A DNA stretch of 13,154 nucleotides from Gemmatimonadales bacterium (lineage in GTDB: Bacteria; Gemmatimonadota; Gemmatimonadetes; Gemmatimonadales; GWC2-71-9). Shown one piece after another: positions 1-5,635 of this stretch (position 1 is its first letter; every line of letters starts with the position of its first letter). Under the pieces are notes generated by a model. That model made no database searches. It saw only the letters and a list, made by a program, of their open reading frames with translations, and had not been told where the DNA came from. The stretch is taken from positions 1-13,154 of the forward strand of contig JACCSZ010000194.1 of assembly GCA_013812695.1 (NCBI GenBank), given 5' to 3'. A program made the position numbers and the translations under genes.

Positions 1-382
1 CGTCGGCGGGCTGCCACGCCAGCAGTCCCTGAAACTCGGCGATGGCTTCCGCATGCCGGCCCAGCGCCGCGTGCGCGCGGCCCAGCTCCCAGCGCGCGTC
101 ACGATCCTCGGGATGGCGGCGCACCCGCTCCCGCAGATCGGTGATCCGACGGTCGTAGTGGCCGCTCTCGCGGTAGGCGATGTCGAGGTTGCTCTGCGCC
201 ACCTGCATCCGCGGATCCAGCTCGAGCGCGCGGACGAATTCGGCGGTGGCGTCCTCGATCAGGCCCTTCTGGTAATAGAGGACACCGAGATTATTGTGGG
301 CGCCGGCGTCGGAGGGGTCGATCCGACGGGCGAACGAGCGCAGGACGGCGAGGTCGCGCTCCGACAGCACGGGCGCGGGCAT
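1..382 (-). CDS. TPR-repeat protein, N-terminal part (3' end outside window)
   Basis: An open frame of 127 codons runs from an ATG at 380-382 off the low-coordinate edge without a stop. It encodes tetratricopeptide repeats. The clearest unit is at residues 27-60, with the usual pattern of N-N-L-G-x-x-Y, a central Gly and a closing A-L-E-L-D-P. A second, more degenerate unit follows at about 61-92, and a third (W-E-L-G-x-A-x-A-A-L-G, then A-I-x-E-F) at about 95-127. There is no signal peptide or membrane segment at the N terminus, so the visible part looks cytoplasmic. TPRs form protein-binding superhelices, so this is probably a scaffold or adaptor, but no partner or enzymatic domain can be seen. 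It starts 4 nt after the cheC stop with no obvious Shine-Dalgarno, so it is probably co-transcribed with and translationally coupled to the chemotaxis genes. Whether it acts in that pathway is unknown. Confidence 0.85.
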   Translation of the reverse strand, partial: MPAPVLSERDLAVLRSFARRIDPSDAGAHNNLGVLYYQKGLIEDATAEFVRALELDPRMQVAQSNLDIAYRESGHYDRRITDLRERVRRHPEDRDARWELGRAHAALGRHAEAIAEFQGLLAWQPAD

Positions 383-386
383 GCGA

Positions 387-1007
387 TCAGGGCAGGCGGA
401 TGGCGTCGAAGATCGCCCGCAGCGACGGCGTGTCGGGCAGCAGCAGGAAGTGGCCGCGCAGCGGCTCGATCGCACCCTCGACCCGGAACGACGTCTCGAC
501 GCAGAAAACGTAGTCGCGGTCGTGGCCGAAGTTGAGATAGGTGGTGGTGAGGACGGCGGCGTTGAGGTCGATGACCAGGCTGGGCACCGAGGGCACCAGC
601 ATCATGCCCATGAAGTCGCTGAGCGCGTTCATGTAGGCGCTCGCGAGGATGTTCCCCGCTTCCTTGATCCCCGACTGCTCCATCGGGCCGAACTCGCCGG
701 TCGTCCCGGCACTCCGCTTGAACAGTAAATCACAGAGCGTGCGGGCCGACCCTTCGGGAAAGAGCACGAGGGTGCGGCCGGTGAGATCGCCCATCATGTG
801 CATCAACACGGCCGCGACGACCTCGTCGGGGCGGCCCACCATGTCGGTGACCTCCTCGAGCGGACGCACGTTCACCTCGGGCACCGCGATCATGATGGTG
901 TGGTTCGTCATCTGCGAGAGCGCCGTGGCCGCGTGCCCGGCGCCGATGTTGGCCACTTCGCGCAGCGCGTCGAGCTGCAGCTCCTTCAGGTCGCGCACGT
1001 CTTCCAT
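387..1007 (-). CDS. cheC: CheC, CheY-P phosphatase
   Basis: This 206-aa protein has both active sites of the CheC family. Each follows the D/S-x3-E-x2-N-x22-P pattern exactly: D13, E17, N20, P43 in the first half and S112, E116, N119, P142 in the second. The two halves are the pseudo-repeated units of CheC. In the family, the Glu and Asn of each site promote hydrolysis of the aspartyl phosphate on CheY, which resets the signal. Two complete sites mark it as CheC rather than CheX, and it lacks the extra C-terminal flagellar-switch domain of FliY. It is cytosolic, with no membrane segment. It starts 11 nt after the cheA stop with a strong AGGAG, so it is made with CheA and CheY, its likely substrate. 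CheC is normally stimulated by the deamidase CheD, and no cheD is in the window. Family assignment is secure; which output it resets is inference. Confidence 0.95.
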   Translation of the reverse strand: MEDVRDLKELQLDALREVANIGAGHAATALSQMTNHTIMIAVPEVNVRPLEEVTDMVGRPDEVVAAVLMHMMGDLTGRTLVLFPEGSARTLCDLLFKRSAGTTGEFGPMEQSGIKEAGNILASAYMNALSDFMGMMLVPSVPSLVIDLNAAVLTTTYLNFGHDRDYVFCVETSFRVEGAIEPLRGHFLLLPDTPSLRAIFDAIRLP

Positions 1008-1015
1008 AGTGCTCT

Positions 1016-1020
1016 CTCCT
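1016..1020 (-). promoter_or_regulatory. Ribosome binding site of cheC
   Basis: Read on the minus strand, AGGAG lies 8 nt before the cheC ATG (1005-1007) and overlaps the cheA stop codon (1019-1021). It confirms the cheC start. It also suggests that ribosomes finishing cheA can hand over directly to cheC. Confidence 0.75.
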
Positions 1021-2884
1021 ACAGCAGTGCGGCGGCGTCGAGGACGAGCGCCGGGGCGCCGTCGGCGAGAATCGTCGCCCCGCCCACGTACGGGGGCATG
1101 CCGCGCGGCGCGTCGAAGGGTGCGACTACGATGTCCTGCTGGCCGAGCAACGCGTCCACCACGAGCGCGGTCCGGCGCTCGCCGACTTCCAGGATCACGG
1201 TCGGGCGGCGGGCCGGTGCGGGCCGCCCGCCGGCGTTCACGAGGTCCCGGAGATGTACGGTCGGGAGCACTTGTTCGCGCACCACGAGCGCCTCGCGGTT
1301 CCGGAGCGCCGTGACCGCCCGCGGGTCGAACTCGACCGTCTCGGCCACGTACGCGAGCGGGACCGCGTACCGCTCGCCGCCCGCCTCCGCCAGCAGCGCC
1401 CGCACGATCGCGAGCGTCAGCGGAACCCGGATGAGGAAGGTCGTGCCCCGACCGGCCTCGGACCTGATTTCCAGGGTCCCGCCGAGCGCACGCACCCTGG
1501 TCATGGCCACATCGACGCCGACGCCCCGCCCCGACACCCCGCTCACGGTGGCCGCGGTGCTGAACCCGGGCCGGGCGATCACCCGGAGAACGTCGTCGTC
1601 GCTGAGTGTCTCCGGGGTGGCATCGCTCTGGCCCTCGCGCCGAACCTTGGCCAAAAGGGCCGCGCGGTCGATGCCCCGGCCGTCGTCGCTCACCCGCAGT
1701 GTGACGCTGTTGCGCTCCCGCGTGGCCGCCAGGAGGATGCGCCCTTCGGCGGACTTTCCGGCCTGCTGGCGCACATCGGGCGCCTCGATGCCGTGGTCGG
1801 CCGCGTTCCGGATGAGATGCAGCAGCGGGTCGCCAATTTCATCGAGGATGGAGCGATCCAACTCGATGTCCTCGCCTTCGACGTCGAACCGGATGCGCTT
1901 GCCGAGGTCGCGCGAGAGGTCGCGCACCAGGCGCGGGAACCGCTCGAATACCTCGCCCACCGGCGTCATGCGCGAGGCGATCACCTCGGCCTGCATCCCC
2001 GAGACCAGGCGGGTGATGCGGTCGCTCAGCTCGGTGAGCGGCGGATCGTCGGACCGTGCCGCCATCACCCCCAGCTGGTTCTTGGCGACGATCAGCTCGC
2101 CGACCTGCTTCATGAGCCGGTCGAGCCGGTCGAGGTCGATTCGGATCTGGCGGTGGCGTTCGGGCTCGGCGGTCGCCCACGACGAGGGCTCCTCGAAGCG
2201 CACGGCCTCGACTTCGCCGGCGGTCCGGATGATGGCGGCCAGCTCCTCGTCGGAGGCGCGCGACTCCATCCGGATAGCGAGCCGCCCGTCGAACTCTTCG
2301 CGCTCGAGCTGCGCCAGCGACGGCCGGACCGCCGACACCACACCGAGGGTTTCGGCTCGCCGCACCGCCAGGATGGCGCGGGCTCCCCGCATCACCGCGT
2401 CGCCTCGGATCACGATCAGGACGGACCGCCCGCGCGGCGCGTCGGTCGAGCGCCGGTGTTGCCGTTTCCCTTCCACCAGGGTGGCCACGTCCGCCACTCC
2501 CTCGGGAGGCCCGCCGGCGGCGGCTTCGAGCGCCACGGTCAGGGCCGCATCGGAGCCGCCCTCTCGGCCCGCCGCGGCATCCTCGACGGCACGCCCGAGG
2601 GCGTCGACCGCTTGAAAGAGGAGTTGAAACGTTCCCACGTCGACCGTCACCAGGCCATGCCGCAGCGCGTCCAGCAGGTTCTCCATCCGGTGCGCCAGCT
2701 CGGCCACACCGGTGAACCCCATCGTGGCGCCCATGCCCTTGATCGTGTGGATCGACCGGAACAGCCCGCCGAGGGCATCGGCCGCCGCCGGATCCTGCTC
2801 CCACTCGAGCAGCAACTGGTTGCAGCTGCTCAGGTGCTCCCGGCTCTCGGCCAGGAAAAGCGCGGCGTACTTGGCGACGTCCAC
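1019..2884 (-). CDS. cheA: CheA, chemotaxis histidine kinase
   Basis: This 621-aa protein has the full five-domain layout. P1 (about 1-110) carries the phosphorylated histidine H46 in I-H-T-I-K-G. A P2-like CheY-docking domain lies at about 152-231. The P3 dimerisation helices (about 246-305) include D-R-L-M-K-Q-V-G-E-L. The P4 ATPase has the N box at 356-365 (H-L-I-R-N-A-A-D-H-G), the G1 box D-D-G-R-G at 400-404 and the G2 box G-V-S-G-R-G-V-G at 449-456. P5, the CheW-like receptor-coupling domain, fills about 485-621. CheA autophosphorylates under receptor control and passes phosphate to CheY. All key residues are present, so it should be active. The start is a GTG (2882-2884), 3 nt after the cheY stop, and it places P1 at the normal N terminus. 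There is no good Shine-Dalgarno, so coupling to cheY is likely. Length is close to that of other CheA proteins. No fused receiver domain is present. Confidence 0.97.
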   Translation of the reverse strand: MDVAKYAALFLAESREHLSSCNQLLLEWEQDPAAADALGGLFRSIHTIKGMGATMGFTGVAELAHRMENLLDALRHGLVTVDVGTFQLLFQAVDALGRAVEDAAAGREGGSDAALTVALEAAAGGPPEGVADVATLVEGKRQHRRSTDAPRGRSVLIVIRGDAVMRGARAILAVRRAETLGVVSAVRPSLAQLEREEFDGRLAIRMESRASDEELAAIIRTAGEVEAVRFEEPSSWATAEPERHRQIRIDLDRLDRLMKQVGELIVAKNQLGVMAARSDDPPLTELSDRITRLVSGMQAEVIASRMTPVGEVFERFPRLVRDLSRDLGKRIRFDVEGEDIELDRSILDEIGDPLLHLIRNAADHGIEAPDVRQQAGKSAEGRILLAATRERNSVTLRVSDDGRGIDRAALLAKVRREGQSDATPETLSDDDVLRVIARPGFSTAATVSGVSGRGVGVDVAMTRVRALGGTLEIRSEAGRGTTFLIRVPLTLAIVRALLAEAGGERYAVPLAYVAETVEFDPRAVTALRNREALVVREQVLPTVHLRDLVNAGGRPAPARRPTVILEVGERRTALVVDALLGQQDIVVAPFDAPRGMPPYVGGATILADGAPALVLDAAALL

Positions 2885-2887
2885 CGG

Positions 2888-3250
2888 TCAGCCCAGGACG
2901 CGCTGCACGGCCTCGAGCACGCGAGAAGGCTGGAACGGCTTGACGACGAAGTCCTTGGCGCCGGCCTGAATCGCTTCGACCACCAGCGCCTGCTGACCCA
3001 TCGCACTGCACATGAGGATCTTGGCTTCAGGATCGGTCTTGCAGATTTCGCGGACTGCCTCGATCCCGCCCATGTCGGGCATGACGATGTCCATCGTGAC
3101 CAGATCGGGTTTCAGCGAACGATACTTTTCGACCGCTTGCGTTCCCGATTCGGCCTCGCCGACGACGTCGAACCCGGCCTGCGCCAGGATGTCGCTGATC
3201 ATGGTGCGCATGAAGATGGCGTCATCGCAGACCAGCACCGTGTGGCTCAC
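2888..3250 (-). CDS. cheY: CheY-like single-domain response regulator
   Basis: This 120-aa protein is a bare receiver domain. The acidic pocket is D9/D10, the phosphoacceptor is D54 (T-M-D-I-V-M-P), the switch Ser is S82 and the conserved Lys is K104 in K-P-F. F101 occupies the aromatic switch position where CheY proteins have Tyr or Phe. There is no DNA-binding or enzymatic output domain, so it must act by binding a partner such as the flagellar switch or another motor. It is probably phosphorylated by CheA, encoded 3 nt downstream, and dephosphorylated by CheC, two genes downstream. The start is a GTG (3248-3250), supported by a well-placed GGAGG. A 60-bp gap separates it from cheW, so a separate promoter is possible but none is recognisable. 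The CheY role rests mainly on context, because single receiver domains also serve other pathways. Confidence 0.94.
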   Translation of the reverse strand: MSHTVLVCDDAIFMRTMISDILAQAGFDVVGEAESGTQAVEKYRSLKPDLVTMDIVMPDMGGIEAVREICKTDPEAKILMCSAMGQQALVVEAIQAGAKDFVVKPFQPSRVLEAVQRVLG

Positions 3251-3256
3251 TGACCC

Positions 3257-3261
3257 CCTCC
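3257..3261 (-). promoter_or_regulatory. Ribosome binding site of cheY
   Basis: On the minus strand, GGAGG is followed by GGGTCA (6 nt) and then the GTG start of cheY at 3248-3250. This supports the GTG as the true start. It is among the strongest Shine-Dalgarno sequences in the window and fits cheY being the one chemotaxis gene here that follows a real gap. Confidence 0.75.
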
Positions 3262-3310
3262 GTGCGGTTCCGGGTGATTCGTGCGGCGGACAGCCTGCAT
3301 ATTCGAAGCA

Positions 3311-3748
3311 TCAGGTGCCGATGATCGGCGCCACCAGCGCATCGATGTCGAGCACGATGAAGTGCACTCCATCACGGATCCCGACCGCCTTGACCAGCCG
3401 GGCGTCGATCCCGGGGAGATCGGCACGCTCGGCGATGGAGTGCTCGGGGACCTCGAGAAAATCGACAACCTGGGCGACCCCCAACCCGTACCGGCGGCTG
3501 CCGACCTCGACCACGACGATCGCCCCTTCATCCTCGGCCCGGCGAGGCTGTGACAGGAGCACGTGACCATCGAGGACGGTGAGCAGGGTGCCCCGGACAT
3601 TGACCAGGCCTTCGATCGCTTCGACCACGCCCGGGATGCGGGTGGCCGGGAGGCGCGGCAGGATCTCACGCACGATCCCTGCCGGGGCCGCGCAAAGAAG
3701 CGCACCGATGCGGAAAATGACGGCGTGAAGTGCCGGAGTGTTAGCCAT
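3311..3748 (-). CDS. cheW: CheW, chemotaxis coupling protein
   Basis: This 145-aa protein is a single CheW domain with no fusion. The signature G-L-V-N-V-R-G followed by T-V-L-D lies at residues 47-60, and R52 corresponds to the conserved Arg of the family's N-L-R-G motif. The second half has the usual alternating beta pattern (A-I-V-V-V-E-V) and ends soon after V-L-D-I-D-A-L. CheW is a cytoplasmic adaptor that joins chemoreceptors to the P5 domain of CheA in signalling arrays. I chose the ATG at 3746-3748 because it starts the protein directly at the domain. The frame stays open upstream to 4336, but that stretch reads as a low-complexity Arg/Ser/Trp shadow of the pseudouridine synthase gene. 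The start overlaps the end of that gene by 8 nt and lacks a strong Shine-Dalgarno, so expression probably depends on translational coupling to it. Confidence 0.93.
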   Translation of the reverse strand: MANTPALHAVIFRIGALLCAAPAGIVREILPRLPATRIPGVVEAIEGLVNVRGTLLTVLDGHVLLSQPRRAEDEGAIVVVEVGSRRYGLGVAQVVDFLEVPEHSIAERADLPGIDARLVKAVGIRDGVHFIVLDIDALVAPIIGT

Positions 3749-4778
3749 CTCTATTGAAGAACAGAAGATAGGCGAGGGGGTCAGGACGAGCAACCAAGTC
3801 TTGGGCACCCAGTGCATGCAGCGCAGCGCGCAAATCCTGGGGCCATTCCGCGTGAAACTCCACCGCTTCGCCCGAGGCAGGATGGCGGAATGCCAGAGCC
3901 GCCGCGTGCAGCGCCTGACGGGGAGTGGACCGTTCGAGTGTCTCGGCCGCGCGCCGCGCCGCGCCGGAGATCCTGCGACTGCCCCCACCGCCGTACACCG
4001 GATCCCCGACGACCGGGTGCCCGATGTGCTCCAGGTGGACCCGGATCTGGTGGGTGCGGCCGCTGTGCAGCTCGATGCGAAGCAGGTCCGCCACCTCGAA
4101 TCGGCCCGCCACATATGCGTCCGTGCGGGCGGAGCGCCCGAGCGCCGCGATCGCCATTCGTTTCCGGTCCTGGACGTGCCGCGCGATCGGCGCCTCGATG
4201 ACGGTCGGACTGGCGTCGAGATGCCCCCAGGCCAGTGCGGCATAGGTGCGGCGGACCCGCCGGGCGGCGATCGCGGCGCCGAGGCGGCGGTGCGCCAGAT
4301 CGGTCTTGGCCACCACCATGAGGCCCGACGTGTCACGGTCGAGGCGGTGCACGATGCCGGGCCGGCCCGCGGCCCCGCCCGACAACGTCGTGCCGCGGGC
4401 GACGAGCGCGTTCACGAGCGTATCGTCCCAATGCCCCGGCGCCGGGTGCACGACCAGGCCGGCGGGCTTGTCGATGACGGCCAGATGGTCGTCTTCGAAG
4501 ACTACGGTGAGCGGGATGGCGGCCGGCAGGAGCGTGCGGGGGGGTTCGTGGTCGGGAAGACGGACGGTGACGCGCTCACCGCGAGCCAAGAGTCGGGAGG
4601 CGCGGGCGGTCTTGCCCGCCACGTCCACCGCCTTGTTGGCTACCAGCCGGGCGGCCTGGGTGCGGGACAGGCCGAGCTGGTCGGCCAGGAACCGGTCGAG
4701 GCGCTCGGTGGCGTCGGCCGCGACCGTGAAGACGAGCTCAGGCAGCCGAAGCCGACTCCGGTTCGGGGCGGCGTGCAT
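3741..4778 (-). CDS. rluD: RluD-like 23S rRNA pseudouridine synthase
   Basis: This 345-aa protein joins an N-terminal S4 RNA-binding domain (about 25-75: R-L-D-R-F-L, then L-S-R-T-Q-A-A-R-L-V) to an RluA-family pseudouridine synthase domain. The catalytic motif H-R-L-D-R-D-T-S-G is at 144-152, with D147 the expected nucleophilic Asp. The later family block R-I-E-L-x-S-G-R-T-H-Q-I-R-V-H and the following G-D-P-V-Y-G are intact. Such enzymes isomerise uridines in 23S rRNA; S4 plus this motif is the RluC/RluD pattern, and RluD is the commoner partner of lspA. The exact target uridines cannot be told from sequence. The ATG at 4776-4778 overlaps the end of lspA by 41 nt. No ATG, GTG or TTG lies between it and the S4 domain, so I kept it. 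A CTG start near the lspA stop cannot be excluded. Confidence 0.93.
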   Translation of the reverse strand: MHAAPNRSRLRLPELVFTVAADATERLDRFLADQLGLSRTQAARLVANKAVDVAGKTARASRLLARGERVTVRLPDHEPPRTLLPAAIPLTVVFEDDHLAVIDKPAGLVVHPAPGHWDDTLVNALVARGTTLSGGAAGRPGIVHRLDRDTSGLMVVAKTDLAHRRLGAAIAARRVRRTYAALAWGHLDASPTVIEAPIARHVQDRKRMAIAALGRSARTDAYVAGRFEVADLLRIELHSGRTHQIRVHLEHIGHPVVGDPVYGGGGSRRISGAARRAAETLERSTPRQALHAAALAFRHPASGEAVEFHAEWPQDLRAALHALGAQDLVARPDPLAYLLFFNRDG

Positions 4779-5268
4779 CCTCGCGCCAGAGCGAGATGGC
4801 CAGCGCGATCGCGCCGCAGCTGACGGCGATGTCGGCGATGTTGAAGGTCGGCCAGCGGAGGGCGCCGATCCCGACGTCGAGGAAGTCCACGACGCCGCGG
4901 CCGCTTCGAATACGGTCGATCAGATTGCCTGCGGCGCCGCCGGCCACCAGCCCGAGGGCGAGCTGGCGGAATCGGTCGCCCGGCGGAGCATCCTTCGACA
5001 TCCGGGCGAGCACGAACACGGCCACCAGCGCGACGCCGAAAAAGATCCAGCGCGAGTACGGCCCCACGTGCAGGCCGAACGCGGCGCCCTGGTTGTACAC
5101 CAGGCGCAACTGGAACCAGTCGCCCACCACCGCGATGCCGGGGGTCCTGAGCAGCGACGCCTCGGCGATCAGCTTGGTGATCAGGTCGAGCACCACCGTC
5201 ACGGCGGCCGCCACCCAGAAGACCCGGCGCTCGGCGTCGGGCGCCTGAAGGTCAGCGGCGCTTGCCAT
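4738..5268 (-). CDS. lspA: LspA, prolipoprotein signal peptidase (signal peptidase II)
   Basis: This 176-aa inner-membrane aspartic protease cleaves the signal peptide of prolipoproteins after their lipidation. The catalytic pair is D118 in G-N-L-I-D-R and D146 in F-N-I-A-D, both in the conserved blocks. The block V-Y-N-Q-G-A-A-F-G (57-65) is also typical. Four hydrophobic segments are visible at about 16-36, 74-90, 101-115 and 142-161, matching the four-helix fold. Length is near the family norm of 160-180 residues. The N terminus has a short hydrophilic lead and the C terminus an acidic and basic tail. The ATG at 5266-5268 overlaps the preceding zinc-finger gene by 17 nt and has a purine-rich Shine-Dalgarno. 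The order ileS, lspA, rluD agrees with the common bacterial linkage of these genes, here with a TraR/DksA gene inserted. Confidence 0.96.
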   Translation of the reverse strand: MASAADLQAPDAERRVFWVAAAVTVVLDLITKLIAEASLLRTPGIAVVGDWFQLRLVYNQGAAFGLHVGPYSRWIFFGVALVAVFVLARMSKDAPPGDRFRQLALGLVAGGAAGNLIDRIRSGRGVVDFLDVGIGALRWPTFNIADIAVSCGAIALAISLWREDARRPEPESASAA

Positions 5269-5635
5269 CTTCTTCCTTCTCCTTGCACGTGATGCAGAGC
5301 CGCGCGTGGGGCAGTGCGTCCAGCCGCTCGAAGGTGATCTCCTGGCTGCACTGGTGGCACTGCCCGAACTTGCCGGGACTGCCGTACAGCCGCCGGAGCG
5401 CCTCGTTGACGTGCCACAGGTAGCGGCCCTCCTGCGAGGCGAAGAGAAACTGTTTTTCCCGTTCCATCGCGTCGGTGCCCTGATCGGCCATGTGGAACGA
5501 GTAGGACGAGAGGTCGCCGTCGGAGGACTGGAGCGTCGCATTGAAAGACTCGTCGTAGTAGCCGAGCTCCTTCATCACGCGGGCCCGCTCCTCCATCAGA
5601 CGCTTCTCGAGATGTGTGAGTTGTTTCTTATTCAT
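5252..5635 (-). CDS. TraR/DksA-family C4 zinc-finger protein
   Basis: This 127-aa protein has the DksA/TraR shape. Charged helices at about 3-24 and 57-85 should pair as a coiled coil. A C4 zinc finger follows, with C93-x2-C96 and C114-x2-C117. Members bind RNA polymerase through its secondary channel and adjust initiation, often with ppGpp. The tip region reads S-F-H-M-A-D-Q-G-T-D-A-M-E-R-E-K (46-61), closer to the H-P-A-D-x-G-T-E pattern of non-proteobacterial members than to the D-x2-D-x-A tip of E. coli DksA. I therefore give the family and not the symbol dksA. The ATG overlaps the ileS stop as ATGA (5632-5635), and the 3' end overlaps lspA by 17 nt, so it is co-expressed with both. A regulator inside a growth-linked operon fits a role in tuning translation genes, but that is inference. 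Confidence 0.9.
   Translation of the reverse strand: MNKKQLTHLEKRLMEERARVMKELGYYDESFNATLQSSDGDLSSYSFHMADQGTDAMEREKQFLFASQEGRYLWHVNEALRRLYGSPGKFGQCHQCSQEITFERLDALPHARLCITCKEKEEDGKRR
5269..5284 (-). promoter_or_regulatory. Ribosome binding site of lspA
   Basis: The 16 bases before the lspA ATG are all purines on the minus strand. They contain AGGAG (5279-5283, 10 nt from the ATG) and AAGGA (5274-5278, 5 nt away). The same bases encode the Lys/Glu-rich tail of the upstream zinc-finger protein, so the site is embedded in its coding sequence. It fixes the lspA start. Confidence 0.7.

Noticed and set aside
1253..3253. Open frame of 666 codons on the plus strand, antisense to cheA and cheY
   Set aside because: The composition is His/Arg/Asp-rich without recognisable domains, and it mirrors cheA and cheY, which are intact. 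The same applies to the overlapping plus-strand frame at 798-2615.
3251..3310. Possible terminator or promoter in the gap between cheW and cheY
   Set aside because: I see no stable hairpin with a T run and no convincing -35/-10 pair. Only the cheY Shine-Dalgarno is supportable.
3749..4336. Upstream extension of the cheW frame
   Set aside because: It is a low-complexity alternative frame of the pseudouridine synthase gene. CheW is complete from 3748 and of normal length.
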